Shown piece after piece: positions 1 to 9,236 of a stretch of DNA of 64,000 nucleotides. Numbering within the stretch: the first letter of the stretch is position 1; each line of letters starts with the position of its first letter. Source of the DNA: Ryuthela nishihirai (taxonomy: Eukaryota; Arthropoda; Arachnida; Araneae; Heptathelidae); assembly GCA_038380435.1 (NCBI GenBank), contig JAWZYU010000056.1, positions 558,001 through 622,000 of the forward strand. Reading direction: 5' to 3'. The translations under genes were made by a program, and so were the position numbers. The notes under the pieces are model-generated. The model saw only the letters and a program-made list of their open reading frames with translations. It searched no databases and was not told where the DNA came from.

Positions 1-317
1 TGTGGACTTTCCCATGTAGGTTGGGTTCAGAATTCAGTTGGATCTGGAGTTTTTCAATTTAATATTACTGTACATACAGTATAGTGCAAAAATAAGTTTA
101 AGTTACCTTTTCATTTTGTGGGGGTGTGGAATTTATTTTTATTTTTATTACATGTCTACAAGCCAGGATCTAGAGAAAAATTGCGGGGGGGGGGGGGAAA
201 TCTACCACAACTGAAAGACTTTTTTCTTCCCACCGTGTGTCTTAAGGGTTAATGACTCACTCCACGTGGTATTCCGCATCCCTCCCAAAACGCCCCACCC
301 TCTCATGCGCCATAGGA
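1..317. other. No gene seen; AT-rich with a G homopolymer
   Basis: I see no supportable coding region. A run of 13 G lies at 185-197. The stretch ends where the tRNA-like head of a SINE begins. Confidence 0.6.
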
Positions 318-686
318 GCGGGGGTGGCTCATTGGTAGCGCGCCAGGCTCGTAATGTGTACTTCTCAAGTTCGACTCTACCTGGGTCTGCGTTGAGATTT
401 ATCTCCGCAAAATTCCCCGCCCTGCCCACGGTCAGTGGGGGACACCGATGGGCTTGGAAAGGCAGCCATGCGCCCGTGTGTGGCCCCGTGTGCGGGAGAA
501 CCGTACCCGGGGACATTAAAGAACACGCTCGATAGCCTTGACGGGAGGCTACCATCTGTCTCCCAACAGCTGTTCCAGTGGATCCCCTCCCCTAACCTTC
601 TCTGAGCCTTCGGGGTCCTTGTGACCTGGCCATTGAGCCCATGGTGTGCAAAAAAAGTGTCGCTCAGAACTAAAACAAAAACACCA
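318..686 (+). repeat. SINE A copy, tRNA-derived, with tRNA-like head
   Basis: The head resembles a tRNA gene: a degenerate A box (tggctcattggtagcg) and, about 40 bases on, a B-box-like aagttcgactc. In better copies the B box is ggttcgagtcc and the anticodon-loop segment ctcgtaatctg resembles tRNA-Met with CAT changed to CGT. The body carries gacgttaag...gcacgttaaagaac-type sequence that recalls the deeply conserved central domain described in several metazoan SINEs (from memory). The unit ends near the caaaaacacc tail and is followed directly by a second partial body. Confidence 0.85.
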
Positions 687-860
687 ACGTTAAAGAACAC
701 GCTGGATGGCCTTGACGGGAGGCTACCATCTGTCTCCCATCAGCTGTTTCAGTGGGTCCCCTCCCCCAACCTTCTCTGCACCTTTGGGGTCCATGTGACC
801 TGGCCATTTAGCCCATGGTGTGCAAAAAAGGGCCGCTCAGAGGTAAAACAACCCAACCCA
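687..860 (+). repeat. Partial second SINE A body fused to the first
   Basis: Starting at acgttaaagaacacg, the 3' part of SINE A is repeated without a tRNA head and ends in the family tail taaaacaacccaaccc. The head-to-tail junction shares the tail/body sequence aac(c)aacgttaaag, so this looks like internal duplication or template switching, not an independent insertion. Confidence 0.8.
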
Positions 861-1400
861 GTGGGGTCCACTCCCCCAACCTTCATTTAACACTCGGGTC
901 CTTGTGACTTGGCCATTTAACCCATCGTGTGCAGAAAAGTGCCATACCCTGTGCATATTAAAGAACATGCTGTATGACCTTGACGTGTGGCTACCATCTG
1001 TCTCCCAACAGCTGTCCAGTGGGATCCCCACCCCAACCTTCATTTAACTCTTGGGGTCCTTGTGACTTGGCCATTTAACCCATTGTGTGCAGAAAAGTGC
1101 CATACCCTGTGCATATTAAAGAACACGCTGTATGACCTTGACGTGTGGCTACCATCTGTCTCCCAACAGCTGTCCAGTGGGGTCCCAACCTTCATTTAAC
1201 TCTTGGGGTCCTTGTGACTTGGCCATTTAACCCATTGTGTGCAGAAAAGTGCCATACCCTGTGCATATTAAAGAACATGCTGTATGACCTTGACGTGTGG
1301 CTACCACCTGTCTCCCAACAGCTATCCAGTGGGGTCCCCCCACCCCAACCTTCATTTAACTCTCGGGGTCCTTGTGACTTGGCCATTTAGCCCATTGCTA
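861..1400 (+). repeat. Tandem array of a ~155-bp SINE A body segment
   Basis: The motif gccataccctgtgcatattaaag recurs at about 941, 1099 and 1251, giving periods near 158 and 152. Each unit runs from the gcacgttaaag-like region through gctaccatctgtctcc to the ggccatttaaccca end of SINE A. The units resemble each other more than the intact SINEs elsewhere in the window, so the segment was amplified locally after one diverged founder. Confidence 0.85.
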
Positions 1401-1416
1401 ACTCTTGAAATATTAT

Positions 1417-1460
1417 GATTACGAGCCTGGCGCGCTACCGACTGAGCCACCCCCGCCCCA
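1417..1460 (-). repeat. SINE A tRNA-like head fragment, inverted
   Basis: The segment gattacgagcctggcgcgctaccgactgagccacccccgcc is the reverse complement of the SINE A head including its A box. It closes the composite 318-1460 block in the orientation opposite to the first head. Confidence 0.85.
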
Positions 1461-2220
1461 TACTGATAGGCTCTTATGAAATCTCGTGGCAAGCAGCTAC
1501 TTAAGGAGTCGATAACTTTCGCTGCAAATTTTTCATTATGCTGATGTCACTTCTTTTATTCAAGAAAATCTGGCCTTTTTGTTTTCCAGACAAGTTAATC
1601 ATTATAATTATTCATCATCAAAACCAGAAAAAGAAAAAGATGGTCGTGCAATCAATAAAAGAATTTGAGAACTACAATTATTCATTTTTATTTTTCTACA
1701 AAAACTTAATTTTTACCATCATTTTTTATAAATTTTATGCACATTACAACAGTGATGGGCAACATATCGATTACGATTCAATATAAGTTTTTCTACAAAG
1801 CACAAGGATTACAATTCTAACATCAGTGATATAATTTAAATATACATAATTCTGTCAATTTTTTAAATTACGCACATGAACATTTCACAATTAAATTAAA
1901 AACAAATCTGAAATTACATAGCTTTTAAAATGCATCTAAAATGGTAAAACATAACTAAATCGAAATTTCTGCCTCATAGTTTATACAATGTAAAAAATTC
2001 CTATCGTCAAAATTGAAAATTATTGCCATTTACAGAATATTTCATCACATGTATTCATAATTTTCCATTTATCCAAAATGGAAAAGAAAAATGCATCAGA
2101 CTCAATCTGTGCCCCATAATACAACTATAAGAAAAAAAATCGTCCTTAAAATATAACAATAATAATAAATATTGAAAGAGCTCATTTCGCGTACAAATAA
2201 ATAAAATAAAAAAAATAAAT
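1461..2220. other. No gene seen; AT-rich intergenic
   Basis: Only short low-complexity reading frames occur. I find no recognisable protein motif or repeat boundary. Confidence 0.6.
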
Positions 2221-2408
2221 ACCCCCTCAAGCAGCTGCTTGCCACAGAGGTCTGACAGGAGCATGTCAGTTTATATGCCATAGTAGAAGGTCTGTGAGGA
2301 TGGCAGGACCTCAGCAGAAAAACAACACGAACATCCATGCCTTACCCGGGGCTCGAACCCAGGTCCCTTAGATCAGTAGCCAAGCGCGCTCACCACTCGG
2401 CCATGGGA
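2221..2408 (-). repeat. SINE B copy, tRNA-Ser-like head
   Basis: Read on the minus strand, the element starts with ccgagtggtgagcgcg (A box) and ggttcgagccccggg (B box). The anticodon-loop segment ctactgatc resembles a Ser(GCT)-type tRNA. It continues through the diagnostic ggtcctgccatcctcacag and gcaagcagctgcttgagggg. The same unit occurs at 29.8, 30.1, 35.4, 46.9, 55.7, 58.8 and 62.8 kb. Confidence 0.85.
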
Positions 2409-2888
2409 AAAGATATTAAAATATTGTACATATTGAAGGCACAATATAAACTTTGAATAACAACCCAACCTTATTTTACAGATTAACTGCAGAGTTACGG
2501 AAACAATTAACTCAAAATAAAAAATTGTTTCTTCTGGCAACTTACTTCCTGTTTGCAACTATTATATTAATAAAATTCCCATGTAAATACTTTATAATGA
2601 TATCACTTTGGCAGGTAAAAATTAGCGACTAACCTCAACAATTTTATGATCAGTCAAATCTCAACTGTACCTCATAGACTACGAAATACACATATTTATT
2701 CACCCAAACTAGCAGTATTTTTAGTATTTTCAAAACTTAACCTGGGAACATTTCCAATGATTCAGTGCATCATTACCTATTGCACAACACCAAAATAATC
2801 AAATTCCATCATAAAATTTTTCAGATAGCAATATCCAGAAAATTCACAATAAATTCTTCACTCAGGGTATATTTTAAATCGTATGTTT
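2409..2888. other. No gene seen
   Basis: AT-rich sequence without a coding or repeat signature that I can recognise. Confidence 0.55.
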
Positions 2889-3290
2889 CATAGTAAGGGT
2901 TGGGTTGTTTTACCTCTGAGCGGCACTTTTTTGCACACCACGGGCTAAATGGCCAGGTCACATGGACCCCGAAGGCTCAGAGAAGGTTGGGGGAGGGGAC
3001 CCACTGGAACAGCTGTTGGGAGACAGATGGTAGCCTCCCGTCAAGGCCATCCAGCGTGTTCTTTAAAGTGCACAGGGTATGGCTCTCCCGCACACGGGAC
3101 CACGGCTAACGTCCCAACCGACGGACGGCGGCCTTTCCAAGCCCATCGGTGTCCCCTACTGACCGTGGGCAGGGCTGGGAATTTTGCGGAGATAAATCTC
3201 CACGCTGACCCAGCTGGGACTCGAACCTGGGAACTACAGATTACGAGCCTGGCGCGCTACCGACTGAGCCACCCCCGCTCCCATAGTAAG
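2889..3290 (-). repeat. Full-length SINE A with 9-bp target duplication
   Basis: The SINE body is 2898-3281 on the minus strand, with the tail (ggttgggttgttttacctctg as read on plus) first and the tRNA-like head last. The direct repeat catagtaag flanks it at 2889-2897 and 3282-3290, which is the expected target-site duplication for LINE-mobilised retroposition. This copy serves well as the local reference for the family. Confidence 0.92.
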
Positions 3291-3699
3291 TCAGGAAAAT
3301 GACACTTCACATATACTCCGTTGAAAAATAATATTAAAATGCTTTTATTAAAGTAACAACGATTTGCAATCTTCTGCTGAGGTTGCCTCATGATGATGCA
3401 CTGGGTGAATAGTTCAGAAAATTTTCATTCATGTTTTTACAATCATAAGAGCAAATTCAATTTATTCATTCCATATGACATAATACTGAAAAATATATAA
3501 TCATGCTCTGAAAATGTATCGAAGTAATAGAGATTGAATAAATCATTATTTAATTTCTATATAAAAAATGAAAGCATACGATAAACAAAGGGGATTTTCA
3601 GTGCCAATATAATAAGGTAGGGACTGCAGTGTCCCAGGAACGACTTCTTTTTCTTGAGTAACAATTCTATTTTACACATTATATAATTATCACTGTAGA
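3291..3699. other. No gene seen
   Basis: AT-rich sequence with no recognised feature. Confidence 0.55.
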
Positions 3700-4440
3700 C
3701 AGTTATCTTGTCGACCTGTCTGGGTTGTTTTTTCAACCGACTGTGTGTGCAGAAGGGTACTTATCGCTATCTTTGTCAGGATGCTACTATCCAGGTGACT
3801 GATATACACAAACTCAGGAGTACTCTTATATGTACATTTATTTACACAGTACTAAAGTTTACATACAAATTATTGGCTGTCCTCCCGGTACAGTCACTCG
3901 CTATGCTACGCACAGGTTACAAGGAACCTCAAGAGTCCCACCACAAGACGAAAGAACAAAAAATGCTCGATCAAGTCCCAGACAATCCACCTGACATGCG
4001 CAAGGTCTCGCTGTCCGTACGCAAGTCCTGTTCTCCAAACTGTCCTCCAGTTCGAACGAACCGCCAGATGTGGCCATGTGATATTTCTCGGCCAATTGGA
4101 CATGGCAACGATTCCCCGTGCGCGGTCTACTTCCGTTCTCATGTAAGGAGGCCTGGGCTTGAACCAAATGCACATGTTGCATTTCTTCATCCAGCCCCCA
4201 AACTGGATCTTCCGCTGGTGCTCTGTTGCTAGGCAAAATCTGCCAAAATTTTTAAAAAATTCAATTTCCCTCCGACTACCCGCGGGAGTTCGGATTCTCC
4301 CGGAACTTGCGTGACTCAGCCGGCGGCCCCCCCCCCCCCCCACTCAGTTCGGCGTGAACTCTGTTCGGGCCGCTCCCATCCCACTCCGATCTGACTTTGC
4401 GAACGCCTTTTCCTTATCCAATTCTTACTTTCTATCTTCT
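3700..4440. other. GC-richer block with overlapping open frames, unidentified
   Basis: This block is clearly richer in G and C than its surroundings and stays open on both strands (for example 3708-4232 plus and 3906-4343 minus). I recognise no domain in any frame. The minus strand has an AATAAA-type signal near 3840, and a run of 15 C lies at 4327-4341. A solo LTR or another non-coding part of a retrotransposon would give this picture, but I found no TG...CA ends with flanking duplications, so I leave it unassigned. Confidence 0.3.
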
Positions 4441-4445
4441 CCTAT

Positions 4446-4487
4446 CTTGCCTTGTCTATCCTTCTATAGAAGGATAGACAAGGCAAG
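4446..4487. repeat. 42-bp perfect palindrome
   Basis: The 21 bases 4446-4466 (cttgccttgtctatccttcta) are followed immediately by their exact reverse complement with no spacer. The centre is ctata|tag-like. It lies directly before a LINE reverse-transcriptase fragment. Confidence 0.95.
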
Positions 4488-4489
4488 GT

Positions 4490-4696
4490 TATAGAAGGTG
4501 AGGATCCTGTCATGCCTAGGTGGGCTGAGCATTTCAGTGATGTTGTAAACAATGTAGTTATTTCTACTCCCATTGTTTGCAATGATGATAGATGCATTGG
4601 TGGCTTTAATGTTGGCCCTATAACACAATCTGAAGTTAGTTTGGCTATTTCTAAACTTAAACTTCATAAATCCCCAGGGGTGGATGTTTTACAAAA
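4490..4696 (+). pseudogene. LINE reverse transcriptase fragment (N-terminal part)
   Basis: The frame encodes the segment that precedes and begins the reverse-transcriptase domain of non-LTR retrotransposons: PRWAEHFSDVVNN, then PITQSEVSLAISKLK and HKSPGVDV, which match the family pattern RW.EHF ... EV..AI..LK..KAPG.D. It breaks off before any catalytic Asp. It does not match the Jockey-like or CR1-like elements of this window closely, so it is a scrap of another LINE. Confidence 0.75.
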
Positions 4697-4937
4697 ATGA
4701 AATTATGAATTCTTGCACTTTCTTCATCATTGGCATTCAAAATCTTTAAATAATTTAAAATTCTTTCAATGTTTGGATTATCATTTTAGTTCGAAATTCT
4801 ATTATTGCTTGGCACTTTATTAGACTTGCGTTCAAAATCCTAAAAAACCACCCACGCACCTCAATGATTAAAAACCCAGACTTATACTCATTCATCAGCA
4901 ACGGTCAAGCTCATAATGACAGATTATTTCTCTGCAT

Positions 4938-5368
4938 TGGGTTGGGTGGTTTTACCTCTGAGCGGCACTTTTTTGCACACCATGGGCTAAATGGCCAGTT
5001 CACATGGACCCCGAAGGCTCAGAGAAGGTTGGGGGAGGGTTGGGTTGTTTTACCTCTGAGCGGCACTTTTTTGCACACCATGGGCTAAATGGCCAGGTCA
5101 CATGGACCCCGAAGGCTCAGAGAAGGTTGGGGGAGGGTTGGGTTGTTTTACCTCTGAGTGGCACTTTTTTGCACACCAGGGCTAAATGGCCAGGTCACAT
5201 GGACCCCAAAGGCTAAGAGAAGGTTGGGGGAGGGGACCCACTGGAACAGCTGTTGGGAGACAGATGGTAGCCCCGTCAAGCCATCCAGCGTGTTCTTTAA
5301 CGTCTCTCTCGCACACGGTCCACGGCTTAACGTCCCATCCTACGGACGGCGGTCTTTCCAAGCCCATT
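4938..5368 (-). repeat. SINE A copy with a triplicated 3' tail
   Basis: On the plus strand the first ~98 bases of the SINE (tail through aaggttggggga) occur three times in a row, starting near 4938, 5036 and 5134. The rest of the body follows once, and the copy stops before the tRNA-like head. The junctions fall where the tail ggttgggttg meets the internal ggttgggggag, so an 8-base shared word can explain the tandem growth. Confidence 0.9.
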
Positions 5369-5930
5369 TATTTCTCTGGTGTCTCACAGCAAGAATAATT
5401 ATTCTACCAGAAGGTGTTCCATGAAAGTATATTGGAGGGAAATATGGCATCACCCACAATGTAGTGCTATGTTTGTATAGCGAAGCATTGGGTTTTGCCA
5501 TTCAATTTACTACAACTGCCTAACTCACAGAGTCCCTACAGTCACATTGGATATTACGTTTAACCTAAATATGATATAATTGTTTGGGAGGGAATGCAGT
5601 GAGAGAAAACTGACTGGAATCCCTGTTAATTTTGATTGAAGACAATACAATAAAACTATACAAAAAACATTCTTACATGAAGAAAATTATCGACCCAGTT
5701 GGTAGAAGTGCCAAGGAATTCAAGAATGAAAAACTATTTTTAGCAGTATGAGTTATAAACAGAATAATTTCTAAAATCTTTCAAAATTAAAATCGTGCTT
5801 TATTACGCAGCTTAGGCCCTTCGTGGTACAACTGAATCTTGAAAGGAAGTGTCCTACCTAACAAATTTGGTAGCATCTTTCATCCAAATCAATATATCCA
5901 TCACAAAACCGTCACCTACTGCATTGTAGA
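5369..5930. other. No gene seen
   Basis: No coding or repeat signature recognised. Confidence 0.55.
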
Positions 5931-6012
5931 TTGGGTTGTTTTACCTCTGAGCGGCACTTTTTTGCACACCATGGGCTAAATGGCCAGGTCACAGGGACCC
6001 CGAAGCCTCAGG
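5931..6012 (-). repeat. SINE A tail fragment
   Basis: Only the tail and the adjoining ~60 bases are present, ending at accccgaagcctcag. The fragment abuts the 3' end of a Jockey-like LINE copy, so the junction is a composite insertion or a deletion. Confidence 0.85.
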
Positions 6013-6195
6013 GGGTATGGTACATAACATCACTTCAGTGAAGACGGAGCGCTGTCTTTGCTCCGAAAAGCTTCTGAGAGTTTTTCTCCTAAGAACTTTC
6101 AACATCAAATAGTTTGAAGGATAAACTCTGAAATTTTATTGCTCAATGACAGAGAATTTTTAAATTATTTTAAATTAATTTTTGAGCAAGAAGGT
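6013..6195 (+). repeat. 5'-truncated Jockey-like LINE 3' end
   Basis: The sequence from cataacatcacttcagtgaagacgg to the AT-rich end at about 6195 is nearly the same as 11836-12000, which lies just downstream of the Jockey-like ORF2. This is therefore a short, 5'-truncated copy of the same LINE's 3' untranslated region. Confidence 0.8.
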
Positions 6196-6506
6196 CTTTT
6201 AATTGTATCCCATTTACAATTTTGGGAATGCTCAATTTTGTAACCTTACGGAGATTTCTCAATCACCAAGGCAAATCAGTGTATGTACACTGTAAGAAAG
6301 CGTGCGTAATTGTATTAAGAACTGCAATTGGCCTCTGCAACAATTTGTTTGTTGACCAGAAATTTATAATGATGAGAAGACTAAACCAGGAAGTACTCTT
6401 GTGGAAACAACTCCGTTTGCCTCCAATTTGTGAGTGCATTTCGAATCGTTTCCATCAATCCGTTGCTTCGTTCATCCAATGCATGAAATACAGTAGAGGA
6501 AGCAGA
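6196..6506. other. No gene recognised
   Basis: An open frame from 6222 runs into the next SINE, but the part before the SINE has no motif that I recognise. Confidence 0.5.
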
Positions 6507-6839
6507 GTTGGGTTGTTGGATTGTTTTACCTCTGAGCGGCACTTTTTTGCACACCATGGGCTAAATGGCCAGGTCACATGGACCCCAAAGGCTAAGAGAA
6601 GGTTGGGGGAAGGGACCCACTGGAACAGCTGTTGGGAGACAGATGGTAGCCTCCCGTCAAGGCCACCCAGCGTGTTCTTTAACGTGCACAGGGTATGGCT
6701 CTCCCACACACGGGACCACGGCTTAACGTCCCATCCGACGGACGGCGGCCTTTCCAAGCCCATCGGTGTCCCCTACTGACCGTGGGCAAGGCGGGGAATT
6801 TTGCGGAGATAAATCTCAACGCTGACCCAGCTGGGACTG
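6507..6839 (-). repeat. SINE A copy lacking its tRNA-like head
   Basis: The copy runs from gttgggttgttggattgttttacctc to gacccagctgggactgg. It stops within the B-box side of the head, so the Pol III promoter is incomplete. No flanking duplication is apparent. Confidence 0.85.
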
Positions 6840-6889
6840 GTTTCAAGGAGTGACATACAAACATGTAAATAATGAAGAATATGAGGGTA

Positions 6890-6995
6890 TCCGGAAACTT
6901 GTTCGACGGAAATTTGCAGAAACATGTTCGAAAAGGAAATTTACTCAACAGAAAATTGTTCCAAATGGAAATGTGTTGACGGAATTTTGTTCAAA
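6890..6995. repeat. Degenerate tandem gttcga..ggaaatttg motif
   Basis: Short units of the form tgttcgaaaaggaaatttac recur about every 25-30 bases. The same motif style reappears near 35826-35870 and 46625-46705, which suggests pieces of one non-coding repeat. Confidence 0.45.
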
Positions 6996-8320
6996 AGACA
7001 GAAAGGCCATTAGGGGAGGGCTCCCTGTAGGGCATTAGAGTTATAGGTCTTGTGCTTTGTCATTGAAGACCCTCTGGAAGGGGGGGAGAAATGGGAAAGC
7101 GAAGAATGGCAGTTGAAAAGGATTATCGTAGTTTAGATCTTTCTTCTTAAAGCTGGCCATATACGATCGGGTTTTGGAGCCAAGCAGGGCCGCGCCGAAC
7201 CCTTGATTAAGAGCTGTCGCGCCAAGCCAACACCTCCTACAAGAGGCCATATAACTTCGTCAGAGAAAAATGCTTATGTCACCCTAGTTAGACCGAGGCC
7301 GACGAGAAAGACTGGCCACGACACTGGAATATCACGTGATCAACTTAGTCCGAGGTTACAGTCCGATTGTAATAGAAGCGAAGTGCTCATTCTTCATCGT
7401 GAAATCGGGACTGCAATTGTTTTTGTCTTCAAACTATCTTTCGATTACCCCAAACAGGTGAGCATTTCTCCTTATTATTATTTGTAGCATGAAATATTTC
7501 CTGTAGTTAGTGGTTTGATAAAATTATTTATTTCATGCACCCCATGGGCGTACAAAATTGCAGCCTTCCGTTCCCCCACACGAAGCGCTTTCACCGTGTC
7601 TTCAAATGAGCAACTGCTTGAAGAAGAAATTTTTAAACACCCATTCCATCGCTGCTTCCCATGGCTACAACTCAACAGCAATAGACAAAGTTAGCAGCAA
7701 ATATAGAAACGAAAACAGAAGAGATTCGCCTTTCCTCCCAATCACCGACCCCGAACGTACTACTTTTGCTGGACCTTGGAAAGGTTCGCGGAGCACCAAA
7801 CTGATGTCAGCCAAAAGAAGCTAACGACGGCCGCCTCTGAGCCAGCAGTGCAAAACACGGCAACAATCCACACTTCTTTTACGCGTGCATCCACTGTCTA
7901 CGGAACATAGTCCGCAAGTCTATTGAAAGAATGACCTCGTCCGTCCCCACCTGCAACCGAGGCACTGGAATCACCCTTCACGACATGTGGAAAGAAGCTC
8001 TTTGTCTAAACGGACATAACATCACTACATAGCATCACTTAGGGCAGAAGATTTCACTGTTGTGAGCAGTTGAAGATCCTTGAGGATGATCTGGCGAGAC
8101 AGGACGTACGGCCCACGGCAAGGTGTGAAGACTGTTTCGCCGGATTCCCTAAGGAGCGTTCGCTGTGATATTTGTTGCGGCTGTGTGAAGTATTTAATTT
8201 CTTCTCGACCAATACTTGGGCTTCGTTTCTTCGCTGGGCCTGCACTGGATATATTTAATTAACTTTGCATTTGTTCTATATTACTTTTGGCTTAATTGAA
8301 CTTTTAATTAAAGTTTTATT
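6996..8320. other. Unassigned stretch before the Jockey-like LINE
   Basis: Parts near 7200-8060 are GC-richer and contain several short open frames, but I recognise no protein. The last few hundred bases may be the 5' untranslated region of the LINE whose ORF1 starts at 8321; this is inferred from position only. Confidence 0.35.
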
Positions 8321-9236
8321 ATGATTGAATCTGAAGAGATTGAAAAGGAGGACAGACTTCTGCTTCCGAGTGAATCGGACCACACGGAAAGCTATACCAA
8401 CCAAGCGATTTCAGAAATTTCTATCACTGACTCTAATGCACGAATTTGTGTATTTCTCACGGATAAAAACAAATTGCTAAATGATATAAATGACAGTATA
8501 GATAAAATCCCAGTACTAAAAGAGTTTCATGGACTTCCACAGACATCATCATCATCATAATGAGACAATTTTGAACAAATTCTACATTGAAAAAGAAATC
8601 AATGAACATGAACGTTTTGATCACTGTCTCAGAATCGTTAATGAATCTGAAGACATGGCATTAAACATCACCAATGAAGGTAATCAGCATATTGAATTAA
8701 ATCCTATGACAAATACTGACATAAATTTTCAAGGTGAAATTCAAATAGAAGAAACTGTTGAAATGACAAACTCTGATAATAAACAACCTAAGCTAGAAAA
8801 GGAAAAGGGTACAAACGTGCTCTCTCTCCCCATCAAACGAGAACACTTTTATTTCTAAAACCCGATTTTCTGTGTATTGGAAGAAGAAAATCTGGATCCT
8901 GTTGAATCAGACATGGAAGAGACACCGGTGGGATCTATAGAAGGAAGGAAAAAAAGGGAAAAAATTCCTCCTATCCTACTTCAATCACCCAAGAATTGGA
9001 CCTCCACCCATAAAGAATTAACTAAGCTTGCAGTTGAAAGTTTCACTGCAAAAAGCTCAGGTGACTCCATTCGAATACAAACACGATGCACAGATGATTT
9101 TCGTGCGTTTGTAAAATTTTTTGACTTGAAAAAGTTACAATTTCATACTTATCAACTTTCAAATGACAAAAATCTGAAAGTTGTGCTAAAAAATCTCCCA
9201 TTAGATGTAAGCACTAAATGGCAGATTGCTACTTAA
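8321..9236 (+). pseudogene. Jockey-like LINE ORF1 (gag-like), decayed
   Basis: The region encodes an acidic N-terminal part followed, at 8880-9236, by the domain that precedes the zinc knuckles in Jockey-type gag proteins: KIPPILLQSPKNW, then SSGDSIRIQTRCTDDFRAF and LQFHTYQLS...KVVLKNLP. This RNA-binding protein normally packages the element RNA. Frame changes occur near 8560 and 8860. The CCHC knuckles that should follow are missing: the frame stops after LDVSTKWQIAT and the next recognisable residues already belong to the C-terminal end of the ORF2 endonuclease. An internal deletion around 9240 therefore removed the end of ORF1 and most of the endonuclease. Confidence 0.8.

Noticed and set aside
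318..400. Functional tRNA gene
   Set aside because: A and B boxes are present, but the acceptor and D stems do not pair and the sequence runs directly into the SINE body. The same holds for the tRNA-like heads of SINE B, C and D.
2900..3302. Protein-coding frames with repeated 'SERHFFAHHGLNGQ'-type peptides
   Set aside because: The same peptide appears wherever SINE A occurs; it is translation of the SINE, not a gene family.
3708..4232. A 174-codon protein gene
   Set aside because: The frame is open mainly because the block is GC-richer, there is an overlapping open frame on the other strand, and no motif is recognisable.
8130..8200. Second hammerhead motif (minus strand, GCGAAACAGTC)
   Set aside because: A GAAAC word is present but no CUGANGA lies at a suitable distance and no stem II forms.
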